Source: CAWJNF01 sp963844235 (GTDB taxonomy: Bacteria; Actinomycetota; Thermoleophilia; Gaiellales; Gaiellaceae). From it: DNA of 64,000 bases. The notes below the pieces were generated by a model. That model made no database searches. It saw only the letters and a program-made list of their open reading frames with translations, and was not told where the DNA came from. Location: NCBI GenBank assembly GCA_963844235.1, contig CAWJNF010000004.1, positions 1,178,001 to 1,242,000 of the forward strand. Reading direction: 5' to 3'. This document shows positions 1 to 10,444 of this stretch, piece by piece. Within the stretch, counting starts at the first letter, position 1. Every line of letters begins with the position of its first letter. Position numbers and translations under genes: made by a program.

Positions 1-428
1 GGATCTGGCACAAGGTCCCGCTGCAGCAGGGCGCACTGGGCCCAGACATGGCTATGTCGACCGACCCGAACGGTGACGACCGGGTCTACTACTACTTCCA
101 CTGGATCTTCCCCACCACCTACTTCCAGTACGTCCAGTACCCGGGCGCGGGCTTCGACATCGGCACGATCGGCGTGCGCGGCGTCGACGACATCGTCTTT
201 CGCCACCTCACCTTCCTTCCGGTCGGGACGAGCGACACCGAGCTGGCAGCGCGGAGGCAGCGGATCGAGAGCGACCCGACCATCTCGGAGGACGTCGCCA
301 TCTGCGAACGCGTCCAGCGCGCGCACGCGGCGGATTTCGCTCCGCCCGGCAGGCTGCTTCCGGGCAGCGAATGGCTGCTCCAGCACTTCCAGCGGGTCGT
401 CGTCGAGTCCATGGCGGAGCCGCGGTGA
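1..428 (+). CDS. Rieske-type ring-hydroxylating oxygenase alpha subunit, C-terminal fragment
   Basis: The frame is open from the window edge (first full codon at base 3), so the start and the N-terminal Rieske [2Fe-2S] domain lie outside. What remains is the end of the C-terminal catalytic (SRPBCC-fold) domain. It ends with a stretch of the type EDVAICERVQR, then GRLLPGSE and a final helix HFQRVVVESM, which is the usual ending of aromatic ring-hydroxylating dioxygenase alpha subunits (ED.x.C..VQ.G, GRL.P.SE, HFQR). The family inserts oxygen into aromatic or other unactivated substrates using electrons from a reductase partner. The substrate cannot be told. The next gene on the same strand is an oxidoreductase. 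Confidence 0.7.
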   Translation, partial: IWHKVPLQQGALGPDMAMSTDPNGDDRVYYYFHWIFPTTYFQYVQYPGAGFDIGTIGVRGVDDIVFRHLTFLPVGTSDTELAARRQRIESDPTISEDVAICERVQRAHAADFAPPGRLLPGSEWLLQHFQRVVVESMAEPR

Positions 429-490
429 GCCTCTGCCGTCGCCGACCGGCAGCCTCGCCCGGCTGCTGAGCACGGCTCGCGGCTGCGCAC

Positions 491-1600
491 GTGCGCATCA
501 ACCTGCTCGGGAAGGTCGTCGACGAGCCCGAGATTCGCGCCGGCTTCATCGGCTGCGGCTCGCACTCGTTCCGCAACATCCTGCCCACCTTCCAGTTCGC
601 TCCGGTCCGGCTGGTGGCGACCTGCGACGTCGACGTCGACAAGGCACGAGCCTTCGCCGCCAAGTTCGGCGCCCCGGCCGTCTACGGAGACCATCGCGAG
701 ATGCTCGAGCGGGAGGAGCTCGATGCGGTCTTCATCGTGACGGGGCCGGACGAGCACGGCCGCCCTCGCTACCCCGCGCTCGCGATCGACTGCCTGGAGG
801 CGGATCGGCACGTGTGGATGGAGAAGCCGCCCGCTGCCACCTGCGCCGAGATCGAACGTCTCACAGAGGCCGCGGATCGCCACGACAGGAACGTCATGGT
901 GGGCGTCAAGAAGATCTTCGCCCCGGCCAACGAGAAGGCGAAGACCCTCACGCGGCAGGCCGACTTCGGTCAGATCTCGCTCGTTCGGCTCGAGTATCCG
1001 CAGTGCATCCCCACGGTCGAGGAGCTACGGCGCTTCATGGAGGACGGCGAGCCCGGCACCGAGGCCGTTCGCTTTCTCGACCACCTCTGCCACCCCATGG
1101 CGCTGCTCGTCTACCTCCTCGGGATGCCGGACACCCTCTTCTACGAGCGCAGCCCCGGCGGCGCCGGAATGGCGACGTTCACGTACGGCTCGGGCCCGGT
1201 GGCGTCGCTGGCGTTCACCTGGGGTGGAGCGTTCCTGGACGGGCTCGAGCGAACGGTGATCACCGCGGACTCGGGCCGGCACATCGTCGTCGAGAACAAC
1301 ACGCGGGTCAGCTACCACCGTCTGCCGTGGCCCGGCTACGGCGACGTGCCGGACTTCTACGGCGCCGAGCTGGAACAGGCGACGTCGATCTGGCAACCCG
1401 AGTTCTCGCTCGGCCAGCTGTACAACAAGGGCCTGTTCCTGCTCGGCTACTACGACGAGGTGAACGAGTTCGCACGCTCGATCCTCGAGAATCGACCGGT
1501 GGCCAAGGGCACGCTGGAGCAGGCGTGGCAGATCACCCGCGTCTTCGAGGCCTTCGCCGAGGGACCGGGCAAGACGATCCGACTCGGGGGTTCGAGATGA
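491..1600 (+). CDS. Gfo/Idh/MocA family NAD(P)-dependent oxidoreductase
   Basis: A 369-residue protein starting with GTG. The N-terminal Rossmann domain carries GFIGCGSHSF near residue 18 in place of the usual GxGxxG, followed by a strand ending in CDVD that would bind the NAD(P) ribose. The family signature EKP occurs as HVWMEKPPAA near residue 115. The C-terminal half is the alpha/beta substrate domain (Pfam GFO_IDH_MocA_C type). Such enzymes oxidise or reduce sugars, inositols or similar polyols. Its stop overlaps the cupin gene start (ATGA), so the two are translationally coupled. The substrate is unknown; proximity to a Rieske oxygenase and an acyl-CoA ligase suggests catabolic use. Confidence 0.85.
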   Translation: MRINLLGKVVDEPEIRAGFIGCGSHSFRNILPTFQFAPVRLVATCDVDVDKARAFAAKFGAPAVYGDHREMLEREELDAVFIVTGPDEHGRPRYPALAIDCLEADRHVWMEKPPAATCAEIERLTEAADRHDRNVMVGVKKIFAPANEKAKTLTRQADFGQISLVRLEYPQCIPTVEELRRFMEDGEPGTEAVRFLDHLCHPMALLVYLLGMPDTLFYERSPGGAGMATFTYGSGPVASLAFTWGGAFLDGLERTVITADSGRHIVVENNTRVSYHRLPWPGYGDVPDFYGAELEQATSIWQPEFSLGQLYNKGLFLLGYYDEVNEFARSILENRPVAKGTLEQAWQITRVFEAFAEGPGKTIRLGGSR

Positions 1601-2004
1601 GCAGTGGCGAGCGCGAGCAGTCCGGTGCCGGCGTGGCGCGCGTCAGCAGCGCGGACGCGATCGGCTTCGACTGGGGCTCGATTCAGTGGCTGGTAAACCG
1701 TGACCTGGCCGGGGACGCCGAGATCACGTTCGGCTACGTGGAGATCAACCCCGGCAGCAAGAACCCGCGGCACCTCCACCCCAACTGCGACGAGGTGTTG
1801 TACGTGCTCGAGGGCGAGCTGGTGCACAGCGTCGGGGAGGAGATCGTGGAGCTCGGGCCCGGCACAGCCCTTCTCATACCGAGGAACGCGGCTCACGACG
1901 CCCGGAACCCGGGGCAGGTTCCGGCCCGCGTAGTCGTCGCGTACTCGTCCGGGGACCGGCAGACGGTGCAGCTCGAAGGAGCACAGGACGACGCGCCGCG
2001 GTAG
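1597..2004 (+). CDS. Small cupin-domain protein
   Basis: A 135-residue single-domain cupin. I chose the ATG at 1597 because it overlaps the stop of the preceding gene by four bases and leaves a complete cupin fold. Motif 1 is visible as PRHLHPNCDEVLYVLEGE (two His and a Glu as metal ligands), and motif 2 as GPGTALLIPRNAAHDARN. It is either a small metal-dependent enzyme or a sugar/ligand-binding cupin. Coupling to the Gfo/Idh/MocA dehydrogenase suggests the same pathway. Confidence 0.8.
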   Translation: MSSGEREQSGAGVARVSSADAIGFDWGSIQWLVNRDLAGDAEITFGYVEINPGSKNPRHLHPNCDEVLYVLEGELVHSVGEEIVELGPGTALLIPRNAAHDARNPGQVPARVVVAYSSGDRQTVQLEGAQDDAPR

Positions 2005-2035
2005 CGCTGCGCGACCTGGCGGGGATACTGCCGGC

Positions 2036-2641
2036 GTGGTCGCCGCAGCGAGCCCCGACCTGATCCGAGAGGCAGCGCTGATCGCCTTTCTCGAGCACGG
2101 GTTCCACGGAACGTCGGTCCGCGATATCGCAGGCGCAGCCGGCATGAGCGTTGCCGGCCTCTACCACCACTTCCCGTCGAAGCTGGACATCCTCTTCGAT
2201 CTCATGAGCCGGACCATGGACGACCTGATCGGCCTGACCGAGCAGGCGCTCGCCGACACGCCCGGCAGCCCCGCGGATCAGCTGCGGGCGATCGTCGAGA
2301 CCCACGTCCTGTTTCACACCGAGCGGCGCGCCGAGAGCTTCGTGGGGAACTCGGAGCTGCGCAGCCTCGACGAGTCGCTTTCACAGAGGATCATCGAGAA
2401 ACGAGACCGGCAGCAGCGGCTCTTCGACCAGGTCGTCGTGAGCGGAGCGGAGCGCAGGCTCTTCAGCACGCCCCATCCGCTGGACGCCAGCCGGGCCGTC
2501 GTCACGATGTGCACGGCCGTCGCCGGCTGGTACCGGGAGGGCGGCCCGCTGAGCCCCTCGGAGATCGCCCGGCGCTACGCGGATCTGGCGCTGGCGACGG
2601 TGGGATTCTCGGAGATCCGGGCGGCGCCGGCAGGCGGCTGA
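2036..2641 (+). CDS. TetR/AcrR family transcriptional regulator
   Basis: A 201-residue protein with a GTG start. The N-terminal helix-turn-helix is clear: HGFHGTSVRDIAGAAGMSVA followed by GLYHHFPSK, the TetR recognition-helix signature. The C-terminal helical part is the variable ligand-binding domain; its acyl-CoA-linked genomic context resembles KstR/FadR-like TetR proteins controlling lipid or steroid use. It lies 31 bases after the cupin gene and ends one base before the acyl-CoA ligase, so it probably regulates the ligase and this small operon. The ligand is unknown. Confidence 0.85.
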   Translation: MVAAASPDLIREAALIAFLEHGFHGTSVRDIAGAAGMSVAGLYHHFPSKLDILFDLMSRTMDDLIGLTEQALADTPGSPADQLRAIVETHVLFHTERRAESFVGNSELRSLDESLSQRIIEKRDRQQRLFDQVVVSGAERRLFSTPHPLDASRAVVTMCTAVAGWYREGGPLSPSEIARRYADLALATVGFSEIRAAPAGG

Positions 2642-2642
2642 C

Positions 2643-4301
2643 ATGTCCGTCTACTCGAGGCGACCGTGGCTCACGCTGTACGACCGTGACGTCCCCGCCG
2701 ACATCGAGTCGCGGGCGGCCAGTGCGCTCGAGCTGTTCCAGGCCTCGCTCGCCCGCGCTCCAGGGCGCCCGCTGATCCACTACTTCGACAGGACGCTCAC
2801 GCTGGACGAGGTCGCGATCCTCAGCGACGGGCTCGCCGCGGCCTTCGGCGAGCTCGGGATCGAGCGTGGCGAGCGGGTCGCCGTGTACCTCCAGAACGTG
2901 CCGCAGTTTGCCGTGGCGATGCTGGCGACCTGGAAGGTCGGCGGCATCGTGGTTCCCGTCAACCCGATGCTGAAGGAACGCGAGCTCGCGTTCGTTCTCC
3001 GCGACTCGCAGGCAGCGGCGCTCGTCAGCCTCGAATCCCTGCATGACGACGTGGTGGCGTCGGTGCTGCCCGGCTCCGGCGTTCGCGTCGCCGTCACGAC
3101 GTCCGAGCTCGATCTCCTCGGCGACACGGTGCCTCCGCTGCTGGCGGATATCCGGCGTCGGCGACCGCTGGACACGCATGACCTCCTGGATCTGAGCCGG
3201 CGCTTCGCGGGGGACCGCTTCGACCCCGTCCGACTCGATCCCGACGACGTCGCGTTCCTGACGTACACGTCGGGGACCACGGGCCCGCCGAAGGGCGCGA
3301 TGAACACGCACCGAAACGTCGTCTTCAACGCCCAGTCGTACCGCGACTGGGCGGGCCTCACGCCGGCAGACGTCGTGCTCGGAGTCGCGCCCCTGTTCCA
3401 CATCACGGGCCTGATCGCGCACCTGGCCGTGGCTATGTTGGTGCCGATGCCTCTCGTGCTCGGCTACCGCTTCGACCCGCGGTCGACGCTGGATCTCGCC
3501 GAGCGGCACCGAGCGACGTTCACGATCGGATCGATCACGGCCTTCATCGCGCTGATGAGCTGCCCGTCAGCGCGTGGTCGCGATCTGTCATCGCTGACGA
3601 AGGTGCTGAGCGGCGGCGCTCCGATCGCGCCGGCAACCCTCGAGGCGTGGGAGGCGGCGTTCGGCTCGTACATCCACAACGTCTACGGGCTCACGGAGAC
3701 GACGTCACCCTCGCACATGGTGCCCATGGGCAGGAGGGCGCCTGTCGATGCCGCCTCGCGGGCGCTCTCGGTCGGCGTCCCGATCCCGAGCACTGCCGTG
3801 CGAGTGGTCGACGACGCGGGAAGCGAGCTACCCACCGGCGAGGTCGGGGAGATCGCGATCAGCGGCCCGCAGGTCGTCGCCGGGTACTGGCAGAAGCCCG
3901 AAGAAACCGCACGTGCCTTTCGCGACGGCGCTCTCCTCACGGGCGACATGGGGTTCATGGACGCGGACGGATGGTTCTATCTCGTCGATCGGAAGAAAGA
4001 TCAGATCAACGCGTCCGGCTACAAGGTCTGGCCGAGGGAGGTCGAGGACGTCCTGTACGAGCACCCGGCCGTACGGGAGGCCGCTGTCGTCGGCGTTCCG
4101 GATCGTTATCGGGGCGAGACCGTGAAGGCGTTCGTGAGCCTCCAGCCGGGCCGGACGGCCGAGGAGGCGGAGCTGATCTCGTTCTGTCGCGCCCGGCTGG
4201 CCGCCTACAAGTACCCACGCCAGATCGAGCTCATGCCCGAGTTGCCGAAAACCGCGACCGGCAAGATTCTCCGCCGCGCGCTCCGGAGCGCTCGACCGTG
4301 A
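2643..4301 (+). CDS. AMP-dependent acyl-CoA synthetase/ligase (ANL superfamily)
   Basis: A 552-residue adenylating enzyme that activates a carboxylic acid as an acyl-adenylate and then as a CoA thioester. The P-loop-like A3 motif TYTSGTTGPPKGA is near residue 205, the A5 motif YGLTE near residue 345, the TGD motif near residue 440, and the catalytic C-terminal lysine sits in PKTATGKILRR near the end. Length and motif order are typical of FadD-like or CaiC-like ligases. The start follows the TetR stop by one base. Substrate not assignable; neighbours (Rieske oxygenase, Gfo/Idh) would fit an aromatic, terpenoid or steroid-derived acid. Confidence 0.9.
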   Translation: MSVYSRRPWLTLYDRDVPADIESRAASALELFQASLARAPGRPLIHYFDRTLTLDEVAILSDGLAAAFGELGIERGERVAVYLQNVPQFAVAMLATWKVGGIVVPVNPMLKERELAFVLRDSQAAALVSLESLHDDVVASVLPGSGVRVAVTTSELDLLGDTVPPLLADIRRRRPLDTHDLLDLSRRFAGDRFDPVRLDPDDVAFLTYTSGTTGPPKGAMNTHRNVVFNAQSYRDWAGLTPADVVLGVAPLFHITGLIAHLAVAMLVPMPLVLGYRFDPRSTLDLAERHRATFTIGSITAFIALMSCPSARGRDLSSLTKVLSGGAPIAPATLEAWEAAFGSYIHNVYGLTETTSPSHMVPMGRRAPVDAASRALSVGVPIPSTAVRVVDDAGSELPTGEVGEIAISGPQVVAGYWQKPEETARAFRDGALLTGDMGFMDADGWFYLVDRKKDQINASGYKVWPREVEDVLYEHPAVREAAVVGVPDRYRGETVKAFVSLQPGRTAEEAELISFCRARLAAYKYPRQIELMPELPKTATGKILRRALRSARP

Positions 4302-4437
4302 GCGAGCCATCCGTGGCACCCTGGAATAGATCCGCACTCACGGCGTTTACGAGCGGATGGGCATCCTACGACCGATGACTTCGCGGGCGCCAGCCCGTCT
4401 CTAGTGGAAACTCGACCCGACGAAGGGGCGAACGTTC

Positions 4438-6761
4438 ATGACCGAGGACAGGGTGGAAGAGGACAAGGACCAGCAGGCCGGCGCGAACACTGAGACGCCA
4501 ACCGGCGAACGGCTCGCTGCCCACGAACGGCTCGCCACGGGGGCGCTAGCGGGCTGGGCGCGGATGTGTGCGACCCATCCGTGGCGCGTCGTCTTCGGCT
4601 GGATCGGAATCGTCGTCGTGCTCGTCCTTCTGGTGATGGCGGTCGGGGGCTCGCTCCGAGACGAGTTCGAGATTCCGGGATCGGATGCGCAGAGGGCGAC
4701 CGACCTGATCGAGTCGGAGTTCGTCTCCGAGCAGGGGGGCGTGCTGAACGTGGTGTTCGCGGCGCCCGAGGGCGAGCGGCTCGACACGCCCGAGCGACAG
4801 GCGGCGATCGAGGAGGCGATGGCGCGCATCGCGTCGGAGGAGTTCGCGCCAACCGAGGACACGGCCGGCGTGGAGGAGGTGGGAGATCCCTTCAGCGAGG
4901 ACACGGTCTCCGACGACGCTCGCATCGCGTACGCCGAGGCCCAGTTCGATCGCGTCATCTTCGACGAGGATCGCGAGGCGGTCGTGGCCGTGCAGGACGC
5001 GGTTCGCGAGGCGGTGGCGCCGGTCGGCGTGACGGTCGAGTTCAACGGCGACGCCGAGTTCCCGCCGCTCGAGCAGGGCACGTCCGAGGCCCTCGGCTTG
5101 CTGGCGGCGATCATCGTGCTCCTGGTCGTCTTCCGGACGTTCGTTGCGGCGATCATCCCGATCGCGCTGGCGCTGGCGGCGCTCGGGACGGCATTCCTGC
5201 TCCTGTTCATCCTGGCCGGCCTGACCGACATCAACACGGTCACGCCGATTCTGGTCTCGATGATCGGCCTCGGCGTCGGCATCGACTACTCGCTGTTCAT
5301 CGTCACTCGCTTCAGACAGCTGCTGCACGAGGGGCTTTCACCACAGGACGCAGCCGCCGAGGCCGGCGCGTCGGCGGGACGGGCGGTTATCTTCGCCGGG
5401 CTCACGGTCGCGATCTCGATCAGCGGCCTGGCCTTCTTCGGTCTGGACTTCGTGACCAAGCTCGGTATCGGCAGCGCACTGGGCGTGCTGACCACCGTGC
5501 TGATCGCCAACTCGCTGCTGCTCGCGCTGTTGGCGCTGGTGGGCCACAAGATCGATCGACTGAAGGTGCCGTTCCTGCGTCCCATCGACGACTCTGACGC
5601 GGCCCGCGAGCGTACCCTCACCGCTCGTTGGGGCCGCTTCGTGACAGCGCACGCCAAGGTCGTGTTCCCGGTCGTGCTGGTGCTGATCCTGGCGGTGGCG
5701 GCGACGTCGCTGCTCGTGCGCCTGGGTGCCGCCGACCAGGGCACGCAGCCGATCGAGCAGACCAGCCGCAGGGCCTACGACCTGCTGGCGGAGGGCTTCG
5801 GGCCCGGCTTCAACGGCCCATCCCGATCGTCGTGGACGTCAACGGCGACCCGCAGGCGCCGCAGAGGATCTACGAAGGCGTCCAGGGGATCGAAGGCGTG
5901 GCCTCGGTCGGCGAGCCACAGCTCAACGACGCGGAGACCGTCGCGATCGTGTTCGTCACCCCGGACTCCGCTCCGCAGGACGAGGCGACCGACCAGCTCG
6001 TCGATCGGCTGCGGGAGGACGTCGTCCCGGCTGCGACTGCCGGCGGCGACGCCGTTGCCTACGTCTCCGGGCAGACCGCCGCCTTCAAGGACATCGCCGA
6101 CCGCATCATGGAACGGCTGCCGATCTTCCTGATCTTCGTCATCGGTGTCACGTTCCTCGTCCTGGCGATGGCGTTCCGGTCGATCGTGATCTCGGCGACA
6201 GCGGCGATCACGACGCTCATCTCCGCCTTCGTCGGCTTCGGCGTGCTCACCCTCGTGGTGCAGGAGGGCCACCTGCTCGGCCTGACGGGACTTGACAGAA
6301 CCGGCCCGATCGAGACCTTCGTGCCACCGATCGCGTTCGCGATCCTGTTCGGGCTCTCGATGGACTACATGGTCTTCCTGATGAGCCGTATCCGTGAGGA
6401 GCACGTCCATGGCCTGAAGACGCGGGCAGCGGTCGAGCACGGCGTCGCTGCCATCGGCCGCGTGATCGTGGCGGCGGCGCTGATCATGGGCACCGTCTTC
6501 GCCGCCTTCATCCTCAGCGCCGATCGGATTCCCAAGGAGTTCGGGCTGCTGCTCGCGATCGCGATTCTCACGGACGCACTGATCGTGCGCATGACGCTCG
6601 TACCCGCCTTCCTCACCCTCCTGGGCGAGAAGTCGTGGTACATCCCGCGCTGGCTCGACCGTGCCCTGCCCAACCTCACGATCGAGCCACCCCACGACGG
6701 CGAGATACCGGTAGGGGCCGGCGTCGAGCGGCCGGCGGAGGCGGCTCGCGGCGAGACATAG
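4438..6761 (+). CDS. MMPL/RND-family transporter, interrupted by one frameshift
   Basis: Two consecutive frames together make one MMPL protein of about 775 residues. The first frame (4438 to about 5818) has a TM segment near residue 55, an extracytoplasmic domain, and the first membrane block with the GVGIDYSLFIVTRF motif. Reading resumes in the next frame at IPIVVDVNGDPQ and continues through the second block with FGLSMDYMVFLMSRIREE. The break is in the C run of AACGGCCCATCCC near 5816-5820; one added C restores the reading. The duplicated GxxxDY motifs supply the proton-relay Asp residues. Such exporters move lipids or siderophores across actinobacterial membranes. It may be intact in the real genome. 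Confidence 0.85.
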
Positions 6762-6836
6762 GCTGCCGGCAAGGCCTTGAGCCCCACGTCCGCGCGCCGT
6801 CCGGCGCACTAAGCTAGACGAGGAGCCGCTTACGGA

Positions 6837-7556
6837 GTGGGCAACGGACGTGCAACTCGACGGGCCGGTCTCGCTGCCCTCGCGGCGGCCGTCCTCCTGA
6901 CGTCCGCCCAGGTAGCCGCGGCCGGCGATACGCGGCCGACCGCGTTCCCGGCGTCAGGAGAGCTGATCGAGCCCGCCGCGGTGATCCGGGCCAAGCCCGA
7001 CCCGGGCTCGACGGTGCTTCGGAGAATGACGCAGGTCCGGGCCGACTTTCAGATCCAGGTCGTCCTCGCCCTGGGAGCGAAGCGCGGGACGGACGGCCTT
7101 CTGTGGTACAGGCTCAGCCTGCCGGGGCGCCCGAACGGCCAGCGCGGCTGGGTGCGGAGCGACGAGGTCGACGTGCGCCCGGTCGCGAACCGCATCACCG
7201 TCGATCTCAGCGCTCGGACGATCGAGGTCCGGCGCATCGCCGGCGGGAAGCTGCTGCTGCGCGGCGTCGCCGCCGTCGGCAAGCCGGGCGCCGAGACGCC
7301 GCTCGGCCGCAACTTCTTCGTCCAGTCGCGGTACGTCCCGTCTGACTCGTTCTTCGGAACCTTCGCGCTCGAGACGTCCGCCTACTCGCGGCTGACTGAC
7401 TGGCCCGGAGGCGGGGTGGTCGGCATCCACGGGACGAGCCTGCCGCAGCTGCTCGGGCAGGCCGTCTCGCACGGCTGCGTACGCGTCCACAACTCGGTCG
7501 CCACCAGGCTGAAGAAGCTGGCGCCGGTCGGGACCGTTATCGACGTGGTTCGCTAA
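6837..7556 (+). CDS. Secreted L,D-transpeptidase (YkuD) with SH3-like domain
   Basis: A 239-residue protein with a GTG start and a cleavable signal peptide (RATRRAGLAALAAAVLLTSA then AAG). Residues about 40-110 form a bacterial SH3-like domain (AVIRAKPDPGSTVLRRM, ending in GWVRSDEV). The C-terminal YkuD domain has HGTSLPQLLG and the catalytic SHGCVRVHN motif with the active-site Cys. L,D-transpeptidases make 3-3 cross-links in peptidoglycan or attach proteins to it. It converges directly with the large secreted protein gene on the other strand, whose stop codon is adjacent. Confidence 0.88.
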   Translation: MGNGRATRRAGLAALAAAVLLTSAQVAAAGDTRPTAFPASGELIEPAAVIRAKPDPGSTVLRRMTQVRADFQIQVVLALGAKRGTDGLLWYRLSLPGRPNGQRGWVRSDEVDVRPVANRITVDLSARTIEVRRIAGGKLLLRGVAAVGKPGAETPLGRNFFVQSRYVPSDSFFGTFALETSAYSRLTDWPGGGVVGIHGTSLPQLLGQAVSHGCVRVHNSVATRLKKLAPVGTVIDVVR

Positions 7557-10309
7557 CTAACCGTCTCGGCCGGTCAGCGGGGGCGGTTGCCGCGGCGGCA
7601 GAACGCCGACGAGCGTGCGGCAACGCGACCCGGTCGTCCCGGTCGCCGACCTCAGTCCGGTGCCTGTGAACCGGATGATGCCGAGTCGCGGCGCCGTGAA
7701 GACGAAGCGGGCGATTCCTCGTGCGTTCGTCCGAGCGCTCGCCGCGACGCCGGCCCCCTTCGCGCGGACGAGGATGCCGGCCACCGGCCTGCCCAGGAGA
7801 GTTCGAGCCCTCGTCAGGACGACGGACTCGCGAGAGGCCACGAGCACCCTCGGCGAGACGACGAGGGAGCCGCAGCGGTCGACGTCGGGCGGCGGATTGC
7901 CGATGACCCGCGCCAGCGCGCAGGCGGTGTTGTTGAGGTAGTCGGACTCGATCTCCTCCGAACCGACCTCGACGCAGTTGACGACGTCACCGACCTGCGT
8001 CGCTCTCGTGACGGCCGTGACCGTCACAGAGCCGCCGGGAAGCAAGCGACCGAGCGCACAGCCTGCTCCGATCGTGCAGACCCCTTGCGACGGCGTCAGG
8101 GAGAGCACCCGCATCCCGTAGGGCCGGTCGTCGGCCCTCGCCCCGTTGACGTCTGCCGCTTCCACGGACGAGTCGTTGGTGACCGTCATCGTCCAGGTGA
8201 TGAGCTCGCCCTCCTGGACGGTCGTCGGCTCCGCCGTCTTGGTCACGGCCAGGTCGAGCTGCTCCACCGGTGGCACCGGCGGCTCGACCGGAGGCTGCAC
8301 GGGCGGCTCCACCGGCGGCTCCACCGGCGGCTCCACCGGAGGCTCCACGGGCGGCTCCACCGGAGGTGTGGTCAAGCGCCGGTTGGTGAACGTGCAGACG
8401 ACAACGTCTCCCGTGGCGACCGCGCCGTCGACCTTCGTTCCCTCGACCGAGAGAGCCGGCACGCCGTTCCGGGTGCAGTCGATCGTCGTCTCGTAGTTCG
8501 AGAGGTTGGTTCCCTCGCCGGCCGTCTCGCTGGCCGTTCCCTCGCCGACGCCGACGACGAGCGGTCCCGTGCTCGTACCGTTCCCCCCGGTCGCGAGGAC
8601 TTTCCCGTTGATCAGGAGGTTGAACATGCCGGGGTCGTCCGCTGGCACGACGACCTTCCTCAGCTCGACGGTCGCCGTGCAGCGAGGTGAGCCGGCAGAT
8701 GCGGTCGCCGTCTTCCCGGTCAGCGTCCAGACGAGCGTGGTGCCGCCCGCTTCGAAGGGGGTCTGGAACACGCCGATGAGGCGGCCCTCCTCGAAGGTCT
8801 CCGGCTGGCCGAGGTCCTGGGAGGATCCGCCGCTGAACCCGTTCTCGCCGCCGATCGGAACGGTGACCACGAAGTCGTTGGGGTTCTGGTAGCCCCAGAC
8901 GGCGATATCGGGCTCGCCGTCGTTCATGACCACGCACTCGAGCACCGGCGTCAGCGCCAGCGGGTCCGGACCAGGGCCCTCCTGGCGTGTGTTCGTGATC
9001 GTGCAAACGAGTGCCTCGCCCCGACCCACGGTCACCGGGACCGAGGTGCCGTCGCCGCTGGCGACCACGGCCCCGTCACCAGCGTCCGTGCGGCAGACGA
9101 TCTGCGTGTAGAAGTCCGAGAGATCCGTACCAGCGCCCGTCTCGCCGACGGTGTGCGGCCCGGTGGTGACCGCCGCCGTTCTCGAGTCGCCGTCGCGTGC
9201 GGGCTCCCCGATCGGCTTGCCGTCGATCTCGAGGTTGAAGCGGCCGGGATCCGGATCGAGCGGGCCCTCGACCTCCTTGTTGATCGTGATCGAGCCCTCG
9301 CACCGCTCCGATTCGAGCGTCGCCGTGACCGCGTTGCCGGTGAGGGACCAGGTCAGGGGCTTGCCGTCTTCCGACTCGGCCTGGATGTCGGCGTCCTCGG
9401 GGAGGACGATGCCGCCTTCGAAAATGATCGGCTGGCCCCGTTCCAGCGGCAGGGGCAAGAACCCATTGTTCGGGCCCACCGGCACCAGGATGCGCTGGTT
9501 GTTCAGGCTGTTGTCGTAGCCGAAGTGGGCGAGGAAGCCGCCGGCCGGCAGAATCTCGACACAATCGAGAAGCGGGGTAATCGGCTTGGGGTCAAGCGGA
9601 GGCTCCGGTGGCAACAGGTTGCAGTCGTTCTGGTAGATCGCCTGGCCCGCCGGGGTCCAGTTGTAGCCAACGAAGAGCTGAAGCTGGCCGTTCGGTGTGC
9701 GGTAGGTGTACGGCGGGATGATGTCGCCCCAGTTGGGATGCGGGAAGACGCGGGCCCCCGTGATTGAGATGCCCGCCTTCGAGATCGCCGTTGTTCGCGA
9801 TCGCCGGGAAAGTTCCGGATGTACGGGTTCGTCACAGCGCTCGTCGCGTGACAGATCCTCACCCTCTTGGGAGGCGGCGGCCGATCGTCCAGGTACTGGA
9901 TGTCGTCCGCCGCCGGGCACCCGCCGGCGGCCGGCGTCACGACGATCCGGTAGGCCTGGTCACCCTGGAAGGCGTTGTCTCCGTCCCACACAAGCTGGGC
10001 GGTGAAGCTCGCCGTCCGGCCCGCTGATGAAAGCTCCCGCGGGCCACCACGGTGCCGCTCCCTTGGTGCGTGACGGTGAAGTTGAGCCCCGTGAGCGCGG
10101 GGAAGCCCTTGCCGTTGATGAAGACGCGCTCGGGCGCTCTGAACTGCTCAATGGGACCCTGGCCGCCGGCGCCAGTCGCCGTGATCTCACTGGCGCCACG
10201 GCGGCGCCGATCCCGCGTGCGCAGCGTCCGAGTCCCCGACCTTCAACGCCGTCAACGGCGCGGCCAGCGCGAGCGCGACGAGCGTGACGACGTAGAGGAT
10301 TCTCTTCAC
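7557..10309 (-). CDS. Large secreted DUF11/SpaA-like repeat protein, frameshifted near its N-terminus
   Basis: The intact part (up to about 9800) shows two copies of a beta-rich unit ending in prealbumin-like segments (GSITINKEVEGPLDPDPGRF and ATVELRKVVVPADDPGMF), a proline linker of repeated PPVE units, a DUF11 domain (LAVTKTAEPTTVQEGELITW) and a C-terminal Ig-like domain. Upstream, a GTG at 10309 opens a signal peptide (VKRILYVVTLVALALAAPLT). Conserved pieces continue in other frames (GASEITATGAGGQ; FTAQLVWDGDNAFQGD; RICHATSAVTNPY; AIANNGDLEGGHLNHGG), so there are breaks near 10195, 10045, 9815 and 9755. The CHAT..NPY..I..NGH motif recurs in actinobacterial surface proteins. No sortase signal is visible. 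Probably one intact exported structural or adhesive protein. Confidence 0.7.
8257..8370 (-). repeat. Tandem 12-base repeat coding for a PPVE proline linker
   Basis: About nine near-identical 12-base units (ggctccaccggc and close variants) run in tandem inside the secreted-protein gene. On the coding strand they encode repeated Pro-Pro-Val-Glu, with one Gln variant and a shortened unit. This is a stiff, extended spacer between the second SpaA-like unit and the DUF11 domain, similar to wall-spanning stalks. Unit number is likely to vary between strains by slippage. Confidence 0.8.
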
Positions 10310-10355
10310 GGGTCAGGCGCCGGCCGCATTCGGCGTCATATGGGGGGACCACCAC

Positions 10356-10383
10356 CATATATGAAATATCACCTTCCTTGCAA
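10356..10383 (-). promoter_or_regulatory. Candidate promoter for the secreted-protein gene
   Basis: Within an unusually AT-rich patch of the 10310-10444 gap, the minus strand reads TTGCAA (10378-10383), a 16-base spacer, then TATATG (10356-10361), about 47 bases upstream of the GTG at 10309. Both boxes match the sigma-70 consensus at only four of six positions, so this is a suggestion from base composition and spacing. Confidence 0.3.
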
Positions 10384-10444
10384 GAACGCGTCCGACAGTC
10401 TCAGGATCAGTCGCAGGGTCAGCTTGCGTCCGTGGCCGGGCGCC

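Noticed and set aside
4302..4437. Possible tRNA in the gap between the acyl-CoA ligase and MMPL genes
   Set aside because: No cloverleaf arms or T-loop sequence could be folded by eye; it appears to be a promoter/leader region only.
8257..8370. Tandem repeats as a CRISPR array
   Set aside because: Units are 12 bases, contiguous, in frame, and code for a proline linker; no spacers.
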